In this document: piece by piece, positions 1 through 6,371 of the stretch | How the letters are laid out: each line of letters begins with the position of its first letter | How positions within the stretch are numbered: the stretch's first letter is position 1 | Origin: a bacterium | GTDB taxonomy: Bacteria > Cyanobacteriota > Vampirovibrionia > Obscuribacterales > Obscuribacteraceae | Reading direction: 5' to 3' | Assembly (NCBI GenBank): GCA_030431355.1 | Contig: JAUIJG010000182.1 | Location: 1 to 9,997 of the forward strand | DNA length: 9,997 bases | Translations under genes and position numbers: made by a program | The notes under the pieces: model-generated | What the model saw: only the letters and a program-made list of their open reading frames with translations | What the model was told of the DNA's origin: nothing | Databases searched by the model: none

Positions 1-218
1 TGGTATTTGCTGGTATCTATCCAGTTGAAACCGATGAGTACGAAGAGCTGCGCGACTGCATGGAAAAGCTTCAACTCAATGATGCTTCCTTAACATTTGA
101 GCCTGAATCTTCAGCGGCTTTGGGGTTTGGGTTTCGTTGCGGTTTCCTCGGAATGCTGCACATGGAAATCATTCAAGAGCGTTTGGAACGTGAATTTGAC
201 ATGACGGTGATCACGACG
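1..218 (+). CDS. lepA: Elongation factor 4 (LepA), internal fragment, 3' end lost at a breakpoint
   Basis: LepA is a ribosome-associated translational GTPase related to EF-G. The frame is open from base 3 and enters from outside the window, so the GTPase domain is not seen. The 72 visible codons carry highly conserved LepA core motifs: [15 protein letters not shown], then [16 protein letters not shown], then [18 protein letters not shown], then [15 protein letters not shown]. In E. coli LepA (599 residues) these fall at roughly residues 300-375. LepA should continue with an Ala-Pro-Ser-Val-like stretch, but after VITT (ending at 218) the match stops. The following bases are antisense to glucokinase. 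The frame stays open by chance to a TGA at 816-818, but residues after 218 are not LepA. About 220 C-terminal residues, including the LepA-specific C-terminal domain, are missing. Identity of the fragment is near certain; whether the truncation is biological or an assembly join is unknown. Confidence 0.93.
213..218. other. Breakpoint joining lepA and glk tail to tail
   Basis: LepA homology on the plus strand reads intact to the codons for Ile-Thr-Thr (210-218). Glucokinase homology on the minus strand reads intact to Arg-Arg (213-218), so both genes can claim the six bases ACGACG, consistent with a short microhomology. An 8-base palindrome, GTGATCAC, sits at 207-214. No insertion sequence, target duplication or integrase gene is present. 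The sequence cannot separate a real inversion or deletion from an amplification or assembly chimera. Confidence 0.85.
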
Positions 219-746
219 AATGTAGCGGAGAAGGTCAATCTGCTCTTCGTTACGGGGACCGAAATCCGTATGACCACCTTCACAGGCGAAGGGTATGTAT
301 CCGTCTCCATTCCAAAACATTCCGGCTTCACCGAGTCCGGTACCGGCAGATACCACACAAGCATTTCCGTGCATTCCTGGTTTGCCAGCATGAAGCACGA
401 CATACTCATCCTCGCCCAGGTGTGTAATCCCGTGGGCATTAGCTTCCAGATCATTGATCAACCAGGTATTGTTGAACCCGAGTTCGGTGGATACCGTGGC
501 AGAATCCACGTTCCAGGGGATATTGGTGGCTTTGCAAGTTCCGTTAATGACCGGACCGGCAATGCTCAAACTGGCCAGATCCACCTTATAGGAATGAGAG
601 CCGAGAAACTCCTGCAAGAGCTCCTCCAGGGATCTGAATTCCTGGCTGGAGAAAGTAGCTTCGTCAAGGGTTTTGAGCTTATCGCCTTCGACCTCGAAAA
701 AAGCCAGATTGGTTTTGGTGCCGCCTATATCACCTGCAAGTATCAT
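213..746 (-). CDS. glk: Glucokinase, N-terminal part only, C-terminus lost at the breakpoint
   Basis: Glucokinase makes glucose-6-phosphate from glucose and ATP in the cytoplasm. Starting at the ATG at 744-746, the protein opens with [17 protein letters not shown], the usual Glk N-terminus and phosphate-binding loop. It continues with [11 protein letters not shown], holding the catalytic-type Asp, then [15 protein letters not shown], and the sugar-binding [20 protein letters not shown] motif. The match ends at the RYIRR residues, about codon 178 of an expected 310-340. Beyond that the frame runs 34 codons into antisense lepA before a stop. An upstream TTG at 774-776 would add ten residues, but the ATG fits the family better; a GGGAGG lies 15 bases upstream of it, rather far. 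The gene follows the tal-pgi fusion by 72 bases on the same strand, consistent with one operon. As it stands it lacks part of the ATPase fold and should be inactive. Confidence 0.9.
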
Positions 747-818
747 GAGTTTTTTCAATATCCTCCCGGATTTCAACTGCGTCTAAATAGGGATGCCCAG
801 ACTCAAGAGCCTGATTGA

Positions 819-3731
819 CTATTCGGTCTCTTCCTCCACGTCCGCCTCGGTGGCATCTTCTACCGCTTCGGTCAAAGCCGAGGTAAATGCTTTGGCAAGC
901 TGATTGAGACCGGCTTGAACATCCTTGAGGTGCACCCTCAGGACCCTTCTCTCCCTCTCTACCAACACTTCGAGATCACCTCTTGCCTGGGCATCGACTA
1001 CGATACCAAAGGAATAAGCATGGTCAGGCACCGCTATGTCTTTTTCATGATCGCAAGTCAACTGAACAAAGACGCCTGAATTCGGACCGCCTTTGTAAGC
1101 TTGCCCTGTGGAATGCAGAAAACGAGGACCAAAACCAAGACAGGTAGCGACTTTCTTAGCGTCTCTCACCCCATGACGAATATTCTGGAGCTTCGCCTCA
1201 TTGGTATCATCCATCTCGATATAGGCAAGCAGAGCGAAATAATCGCCGGCTTCTATGGATCTGAGATGTAGACCGACAAGCTCCTCCAAATTTTGAATCT
1301 CTTCGGGGAATTCTTTTCTATAACGTTCATCGATGAATACGGAAAGCTCTCCTTCTTCAAGGACCGGTGTTTCCGGCGGAAAAGAGCCCGCTTCTTCATA
1401 GGCTTTTGTAAGCGCTCTGGTGGCAATTTTGCTTGCTTCAACGTCGGGCTGATTGAAAGGATCAATCTCCATGAGCGCTCCGGCAACGGCCGTGGCGAAT
1501 TCAAAACGGAACATTTCCTGGCCTAAATCCAGTTTGTCTTTTACCGTGATCCGCACCACCGGATATCCTGCTTCGGCCAGGGTGGAAATTGCTTCCTCTT
1601 TCTGGGAATCATCATCTCCTTCCAGTTTCACATGGACGAAAAGCCTATCCGCCCCGTAAGAATCAGGAGTGCCAAGATGCTCTCGATCCACAGGAATAAT
1701 TGCTTTGCCGTCTTTTCCGGTTGACTCAGCAACAAGCTGTTCAAGCCAGGCCCCCAGGTCATGAAGGCTGGAAGAGGTGGCGATGGTCAATTTATCCCGT
1801 CCGGCCAGGGCAGCCTCGCCGAGGATGGTGCCCAGGTACAATCCCGGGTTAGAGAGTAATCGGGAAGAAATTGAACAGGAGTCGGCCATCTGTTTAGCCC
1901 GTTCTAAAAACTCGACACTGTCTACACCCATGAGAGCCGCAGGCACCATTCCGAAGTTTGAGAGCGCGGAATAGCGTCCGCCAATTTGGGGCTTGCCGTA
2001 AAAAGTATGCTTGAATCCATTGTCTCTGGCAAATTGCTCCAGCTTAGAACCCGGGTCCGTGATAGCGACAAAGTAATCGCCAGCCGCATCACCAAGCTCC
2101 TTTCTCATCAGGTCGAGGAAGTAAGCCATGAATATGTTCGGCTCCAGAGTAGACCCGGACTTGCTGGCTACCACAAAAACCGTCTTCTTCAAATCAAGAC
2201 CGTCGGCAACGGTGGCAATCTGCTCCGGAGAGGTGGAGTCAAGAATTCCAAGTAAGGGAAATTGCTCTTGCTTACCGAAAGTGAGACTGAAAACTTCGGG
2301 ACACAGACTGGAGCCGCCCATGCCCAGCAGTAGGACATGTTCGATTGAAGATTTTCGTACTTCGCTAGCTATGGTCTCAAAAATTTCACGGTTCTCTTTT
2401 AACTGCTCGTCGACGATATCGAGCCAATCAAGCCAGTTACTTTCATCTTTGTCCGTCCAGAGCGATGCATCTTTGTTCCAAATGCGCTGGACAAAATTTT
2501 GTTGCTGCAACAACTCAAGACGTTGATGAACAGACCGGGCCAAACCTTCCGGCATGACCACTTCCGTGTTGGAAGTAAAGTCCGGCAGTCTGGATATTCT
2601 AGCCTCTTCCACGGTGTCTATAAGATCCCGGAATGACGAGGCGAAAGCTTCCACACCTTCTTCCAGCAGGGTATCGGTGATGGACTCCAGTGAGATACCC
2701 AGCTCCTCCAGGGTGTGCAGCTGTTCCTTCGCTTCATCCACACCTTTCTCCAGGGCTTCTTCGGCGACGCCATGCTCGCGAAAAGCGTTGAGAGTGTCGA
2801 GAGGAATGGTGTTGACTGTCTCGTTGCCGATCAGTTGATCGACATAAAGAGTATCCGGATAGTCAGGATTCTTGGTTGACGTGCTGGCCCAGAGCAAGCG
2901 CTGGGGCCTGGCTCCGTCTTTGACCAGAGCCTTCCAACGCTCCGAAGTAAATAACTCTCTATAGATCTGATAAGCCATCTTCGCGTTCGCGATGGCGATT
3001 TTGCCTTTGAGGTGACCGGCGGAATTCTTATGGCGCGCTTCCTCGGCCTCCTCCATCACCTTTTCAAGGGCATTGTCCACCTTGCTGTCGATACGAGAGA
3101 CAAAGAAGCTTGCCACGGAAGCGACCGTGCTCAGATCGCCTCCGGAAGCCGCCAATTTCTCAAGACCGCTCATATAAGCTTCGGCCACCCTTCGGTAATA
3201 GGCACAGCTAAATAGCAGGGTAACGTTGACATTGATTCCCCGGGAGATAAGCTCCTCCACTGCAGGAATCCCTTGTTCTGTGGCAGGAACTTTGATCATC
3301 AGGTTAGGGCGGTCGATCTCAGTCCACAACCTCATGGCCTCATTCACTGTGGCTTCGGTATCGGAAGCGATTAAGGGTGAGACCTCCATGCTCACATAGC
3401 CATCACGTCCGGCGGTCTCGGTATAGACTCCCTTCAAGACGTCAAGGGCTTCACGAATGTCCTCTATCGCGAGCTTTTCGTAGATGGCGTTTGCATCAAG
3501 CTCTCGATCAAATTCCAGCGATTCAAGATCTTCTTTGTAATCGTCGCTGCCTGCGATGGCCTTCTCAAATATTGAGGGGTTGGAAGTTACTCCTCTCAAA
3601 CCATCTTCCTCAACCAGGACTTTTAATTCACCATCCCTGAGAAAACCGCGCCGAATAAAATCAAGCCAAATAGACTGTCCGTGTTTACTGAGCTGCTTCA
3701 GTCTGTTCTCCACTTGTCCGGCAGTTTGCAT
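819..3731 (-). CDS. tal-pgi: Bifunctional transaldolase / glucose-6-phosphate isomerase
   Basis: One 970-residue protein carries two sugar-phosphate enzymes. Residues 1 to about 375 are transaldolase, which moves a dihydroxyacetone unit from sedoheptulose-7-P to glyceraldehyde-3-P. Key motifs are QSIWLDFI, LRGVTSNPSIFEKAI, and NLMIKVPAT with the Schiff-base Lys at 147. Residues from about 395 are phosphoglucose isomerase: LLGMGGSSLCPEV, VFVVASKSGSTLEPN (sugar-phosphate loop), GGRYSALSNFGMVP (585-597), a catalytic-Glu region VAESTGKDGK (667-676), and IDPFNQPDVEASK ending at Lys768. The stretch from about 800 to 950 (GDYFALLAYIEM, GFGPRFLHSTGQ) belongs to known fusion proteins of about 950 residues. 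The tail after 950 is acidic and probably disordered. The start is supported by GGGAG eight bases upstream of the ATG. Length is normal for the fusion and no break is seen. It precedes glk on the same strand, forming an upper-glycolysis/pentose-phosphate pair. Confidence 0.95.
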   Translation of the reverse strand: MQTAGQVENRLKQLSKHGQSIWLDFIRRGFLRDGELKVLVEEDGLRGVTSNPSIFEKAIAGSDDYKEDLESLEFDRELDANAIYEKLAIEDIREALDVLKGVYTETAGRDGYVSMEVSPLIASDTEATVNEAMRLWTEIDRPNLMIKVPATEQGIPAVEELISRGINVNVTLLFSCAYYRRVAEAYMSGLEKLAASGGDLSTVASVASFFVSRIDSKVDNALEKVMEEAEEARHKNSAGHLKGKIAIANAKMAYQIYRELFTSERWKALVKDGARPQRLLWASTSTKNPDYPDTLYVDQLIGNETVNTIPLDTLNAFREHGVAEEALEKGVDEAKEQLHTLEELGISLESITDTLLEEGVEAFASSFRDLIDTVEEARISRLPDFTSNTEVVMPEGLARSVHQRLELLQQQNFVQRIWNKDASLWTDKDESNWLDWLDIVDEQLKENREIFETIASEVRKSSIEHVLLLGMGGSSLCPEVFSLTFGKQEQFPLLGILDSTSPEQIATVADGLDLKKTVFVVASKSGSTLEPNIFMAYFLDLMRKELGDAAGDYFVAITDPGSKLEQFARDNGFKHTFYGKPQIGGRYSALSNFGMVPAALMGVDSVEFLERAKQMADSCSISSRLLSNPGLYLGTILGEAALAGRDKLTIATSSSLHDLGAWLEQLVAESTGKDGKAIIPVDREHLGTPDSYGADRLFVHVKLEGDDDSQKEEAISTLAEAGYPVVRITVKDKLDLGQEMFRFEFATAVAGALMEIDPFNQPDVEASKIATRALTKAYEEAGSFPPETPVLEEGELSVFIDERYRKEFPEEIQNLEELVGLHLRSIEAGDYFALLAYIEMDDTNEAKLQNIRHGVRDAKKVATCLGFGPRFLHSTGQAYKGGPNSGVFVQLTCDHEKDIAVPDHAYSFGIVVDAQARGDLEVLVERERRVLRVHLKDVQAGLNQLAKAFTSALTEAVEDATEADVEEETE

Positions 3732-3882
3732 GTCTTACTCTCCCAGTAGATTTAGAATTGATCACCTGCTCCGTCCTGAATTCGTCCCCTTGAAACTTCG
3801 AAGATATTTCAGATACCCCAAAGTAGATCGCTCAGGAAAAGCGGTGTTAAAAATGGGTCCTGACATTCATGGGATTTCAGGA

Positions 3883-3895
3883 GCTTCCGGGAAGC
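3883..3895. promoter_or_regulatory. Interrupted palindrome, possible operator
   Basis: GCTTCC and GGAAGC form perfect six-base arms around a single G. The site lies in the divergent intergenic region, about 150 bases upstream of the tal-pgi start and 285 upstream of the response regulator. It could bind a dimeric regulator, but a six-base arm of this kind also occurs by chance, and no second copy was noticed in the window. Confidence 0.2.
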
Positions 3896-3942
3896 GATGA
3901 AAAACATCACGATCAGGGCCGACAGAAACAAAGATATCAGAC

Positions 3943-3970
3943 TTGATAAGAAAAGACCTTATTATCTATG
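3943..3970 (+). promoter_or_regulatory. Weak candidate promoter for the two-component operon
   Basis: TTGATA at 3943-3948 matches five of six bases of a sigma-70 type -35 box. The AT-rich stretch that follows, TATTATCTATG, offers only imperfect -10 boxes: TATCTA with a 14-base spacer, or TCTATG with 16. It would leave a leader of about 200 bases before the response regulator. This is by-eye pattern matching only. Confidence 0.2.
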
Positions 3971-4179
3971 GCGATTGAACAACAAAGATCGGTTAAAAGT
4001 ATTTCGCCTGGAATGGAGGCAACGCTAACTCTTCTTATCTCTCTGCTATCATTCAGACGGAGAAGGGAGACTGGAAACAGCTAAATGACAGTGTACCGGC
4101 ATCTCCCTCCCTCTCCCCGAGACCGGAGCAGAGGTCCGGCCAGGGAAGAGGCTAGTGCGACCAGGAGAGTTTCTTCAAA

Positions 4180-4875
4180 ATGCGAATTCTGTTAGTAGAA
4201 GACGACCAGATGTTATCCAACGGTGTCAGCCTGGCTCTAACCCAGAACGGATACGTGGTTGATCATGTAAGAACCGGTGCGGATGCTGACAGAGCCCTAT
4301 CCAGCACGGAATACGACCTTCTCGTTCTTGATCTGGGCTTGCCTGAGATGGACGGACTGGAGGTGCTGACAAAACTAAGACAGAGAGGGTCTGCCACGCC
4401 GGTGCTCATTCTCACAGCCAGGGATTCTCTGGAAGACAGGATTACCGGTCTGGACCTCGGCGCCAACGACTACATGACAAAGCCGTTTCATCTGGAAGAG
4501 CTGGAAGCAAGGATAAGAGCCTTACTCAGAAAAGAGACCTGGGGCAATCTCACTGAAATTCGCTACGGGAATGTGGTTTTCGACACAGTGGGCAGAAGGC
4601 TGACAGTAAAAGACACTCCCGTGGAATTGTCCGCTCGGGAAATAGCTGTTTTGGAATTGCTCCTGCAGCGCTCCGGGAAGGTAGTCAACAAAAATCAACT
4701 AAAAGAGCATCTGTCTAGCTGGGAAGCAGAAATCAGCTTCAATGCCATCGAGATAATCGTGCACAGACTTCGTAAGAAGTTGGAGGGCAGCGGTTGCACG
4801 GTAAGAACCATTCGTGGTCTGGGCTACATACTAGAACCACCCAGGAGCCCGGAAGAGTCCGAGCCCAATGAATAA
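4180..4875 (+). CDS. OmpR/PhoB-family DNA-binding response regulator
   Basis: This is a 231-residue two-component response regulator with both expected domains. The receiver domain, residues 1 to about 120, has the acidic pair in LLVEDD (Asp8-Asp9), the phospho-acceptor Asp51 in LLVLDLGLPEMDG, the switch Thr79 in LILTARD, and Lys101 in YMTKPF. A winged-helix DNA-binding domain occupies about 126-222, with VELSAREIAVLELLL, the recognition-helix region NAIEIIVHRLRKKLEG and the wing RTIRGLGYILE. It resembles the QseB/TctD/PmrA branch, but the specific regulon cannot be read from sequence. AGGAGAG ends ten bases before the ATG and supports the start. The stop overlaps the ATG of the following sensor kinase by eight bases, so the two are translationally coupled partners. 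Phosphorylation by that kinase would normally control its DNA binding. All key residues are present. Confidence 0.95.
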   Translation: MRILLVEDDQMLSNGVSLALTQNGYVVDHVRTGADADRALSSTEYDLLVLDLGLPEMDGLEVLTKLRQRGSATPVLILTARDSLEDRITGLDLGANDYMTKPFHLEELEARIRALLRKETWGNLTEIRYGNVVFDTVGRRLTVKDTPVELSAREIAVLELLLQRSGKVVNKNQLKEHLSSWEAEISFNAIEIIVHRLRKKLEGSGCTVRTIRGLGYILEPPRSPEESEPNE

Positions 4876-5008
4876 TTCAATAAGACGTCAGCTCATGCTC
4901 TGGCTGACAATCCCACTGACGACACTACTGATAGTGTCAGCTCTTTGTACATACCTGCTGGCGCAATACTTTACCACCGATCTCTACGCAGTTGATCAAC
5001 TCCGCTGA
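4868..5008 (+). pseudogene. True N-terminus of the sensor kinase, separated by a frameshift
   Basis: The ATG at 4868-4870 overlaps the end of the response regulator (ATG AATAA arrangement) and opens a 46-codon frame ending at TGA 5006-5008. Its product starts MNNSIRRQLMLWLTIPL and has one strong hydrophobic segment at about residues 10-33. A short cytoplasmic Arg-Arg stretch followed by a membrane helix is the usual N-terminus of QseC/TctE-like sensor kinases. The main kinase frame, one base later in phase, carries the continuation QLINSADSVAGRI from about 4989. That matches the family pattern LLDSARALAGRI that normally follows this helix. A one-base gain or two-base loss near 4985-5000 would explain the split. 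The segment is therefore the beginning of the kinase, not an independent small protein. Confidence 0.8.
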
Positions 5009-6278
5009 CTCCGTTGCCGGTCGTATCAGAGTTATGGGCAGCAAAGTAACGGTTGATTTGCCCCGGGGAGTTGAAGCGATTTTCCGTCACAATAACAGAG
5101 ATGACTTTTACTTCCAGGTTTTCGCCCCTTACGGCTTGAGGCTGGCCGGCGACGAAACATTACCGGCGCCGGAAGAGGCTCCGGCGGTGGGAGAACCTCC
5201 AATTTTCAGGGACACGGTTGTGAAAGGCAGAGAGGTGAGGGTCGCGATAATTCGTATGCTTGCCCCGGAAAGCCCCATGGGATCGGTAATTATTCAAGTG
5301 GCGGAGACTAAAAATGCAAGAATGGAGCTGACCCAGCAGATACTTGCCGGTATTGTCTTGCCCCAACTTTTAATTATCACATCGGCGGTTATCGCAGTCC
5401 GGGTAGGAATAACCAAGGGCTTAAGACCCCTGAGCAAGATAAGCCATGCTATCGGCAAGAGGCCCCCGCAGGATCTATCTCCAATTAATTTGAAGATAGT
5501 ACCGGATGAGGTGACCACTTTTATTATGGCTTTGAACGACCTCCTGGAAAGAGCCAGGCTGGATATAAGTAGGCAAAGACGTTTCGCCTCCAACGCCGCC
5601 CATCAATTGCGCACCCCCCTGGCTGGTTTGAAGACTTACGCCCAGCTGGCCCAGAAGGAAGATGACGTAGATAAGATCAAGGAGTTACTACAAACGCAAA
5701 CAGACGGATTCGACCGAATGACAAGGACTGTGCAGCAGCTATTGAGTCTTTCAAAGGCTGAACATGCGATCACTCGTGCTTCCAGTTTTAAGCCTGTGGA
5801 CTTGAACATTATCGTTTCGGATGCCACCACGGAAATAGTGCCGGAGTCCATCGACAGACAGGTGGAATTAGACTTTCATTCCGATGACTCCCAGGCTCTA
5901 GTGGAAGGAGACCCGGTCAGCCTTAGAGAGCTAACAACAAATTTGCTTGAGAACGCTCTCCGCTACAACCGCCCCGGCGGCACCGTCACCATAGAAATAA
6001 CTTCCAATAAAACAATAGATTTGATTATAGAAGACGACGGGATTGGCATTCCGGAAGGAGAAAGAGAGAGGGTATTTGAGCGTTTCTACAGAGTGACAGG
6101 TTCGGACCTCGATATCACCGGTAGTGGCTTGGGCCTTGCCATAGTCTCCGAAATAGCGAAAGCGCACAATGCTGAGGTCAGTATTTCTGAAGGAAGTGAC
6201 CAAAAAGGAACCCGGATCAAAGTGAGCTTTCCCAGAGTGGAAATAGAGGAAGAGACGGATAGCACAGAAATAGTCTGA
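4992..6278 (+). CDS. Sensor histidine kinase, main part (N-terminal helix in another frame)
   Basis: This is a membrane sensor kinase that autophosphorylates and passes phosphate to the adjacent response regulator. Numbered from the TTG at 4992, the order is: extracytoplasmic sensor region (1 to about 112), membrane helix (about 117-138), HAMP-like linker (about 140-195), HisKA with phospho-acceptor His204 in AAHQLRTPLAG, and the ATPase domain. The ATPase domain has the N-box LTTNLLENALRYN (315-326), the G1 box IIEDDGIGIPEG, the F-box VFERFYR, and the G2 box GSGLGLAIVSEI. The catalytic core is intact and of the QseC/TctE type. The TTG is not a credible start: no Shine-Dalgarno sequence precedes it, and it removes the first membrane helix, which lies upstream in a different frame at 4868-5008. 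If the frameshift is real, the kinase is probably lost or wrongly inserted; if it is a sequencing error, the full protein is about 469 residues. Confidence 0.9.
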   Translation: MINSADSVAGRIRVMGSKVTVDLPRGVEAIFRHNNRDDFYFQVFAPYGLRLAGDETLPAPEEAPAVGEPPIFRDTVVKGREVRVAIIRMLAPESPMGSVIIQVAETKNARMELTQQILAGIVLPQLLIITSAVIAVRVGITKGLRPLSKISHAIGKRPPQDLSPINLKIVPDEVTTFIMALNDLLERARLDISRQRRFASNAAHQLRTPLAGLKTYAQLAQKEDDVDKIKELLQTQTDGFDRMTRTVQQLLSLSKAEHAITRASSFKPVDLNIIVSDATTEIVPESIDRQVELDFHSDDSQALVEGDPVSLRELTTNLLENALRYNRPGGTVTIEITSNKTIDLIIEDDGIGIPEGERERVFERFYRVTGSDLDITGSGLGLAIVSEIAKAHNAEVSISEGSDQKGTRIKVSFPRVEIEEETDSTEIV

Positions 6279-6287
6279 AGCGGTTCG

Positions 6288-6312
6288 ACACACACACGCA
6301 CACACATACGCA
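6288..6312. repeat. Alternating purine-pyrimidine (CA-rich) tract
   Basis: Twenty-five bases alternate purine and pyrimidine without a break, mostly as AC repeats with three variant steps. The tract begins nine bases after the kinase stop. It merges into an A/C-rich, T-poor stretch to about 6352 ahead of the MATE gene. Such tracts can adopt left-handed DNA and are prone to length change by replication slippage. It is non-coding here. Confidence 0.8.
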
Positions 6313-6371
6313 AACGCAAACACGCATAAGAAAAGCAGATTCAAAAAAACAAGAAGGAAAGTGAATAGGCT

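Larger units (their letters stand above)
3732..4179. other. Divergent intergenic region between tal-pgi and the response regulator
   Basis: This 448-base stretch separates two outward-facing genes and must hold promoters for both. I see no convincing protein in any frame: the open stretch up to 3900 on the plus strand is a shadow of tal-pgi running into non-coding DNA. Visible elements are Shine-Dalgarno-like sequences at both edges (GGGAG for tal-pgi; AGGAGAG at 4163-4169 for the regulator), an interrupted palindrome at 3883-3895, and a TTGATA at 3943-3948 followed by an AT-rich stretch. There is also a pyrimidine-rich run at about 4102-4119, whose minus strand has three runs of three or more G, and a five-base stem CCGGA/TCCGG at 4123-4139. 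Confidence 0.6.

Noticed and set aside
60..818. A single 252-residue-plus protein fusing LepA to a new C-terminal domain
   Set aside because: Everything after 218 is the exact antisense of a recognisable glucokinase, whose motifs ([22 protein letters not shown]) are unmistakable on the minus strand.
3556..3900. A 114-residue plus-strand frame
   Set aside because: More than half is antisense to tal-pgi, and the remainder is compositionally plain with no motif and no good ribosome site.
4123..4139. Terminator hairpin CCGGA/TCCGG
   Set aside because: The stem is only five bases with a seven-base loop and no following T-run, and it is upstream of a gene rather than after one.
207..5000. Recurrent TGATCA palindromes (junction, 4991-5000 and elsewhere) as a shared recombination signal
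   Set aside because: TGATCA occurs at several other unremarkable places inside coding sequence, so its presence at the two breaks is likely chance.
4998..5012. Programmed +1 frameshift at CGC TGA C, as in the release factor 2 gene
   Set aside because: The TGA-C context matches, but there is no internal Shine-Dalgarno-like sequence upstream. The kinase frame already shows family-like residues (QLINSA) before the TGA, so the shift point should be further upstream.
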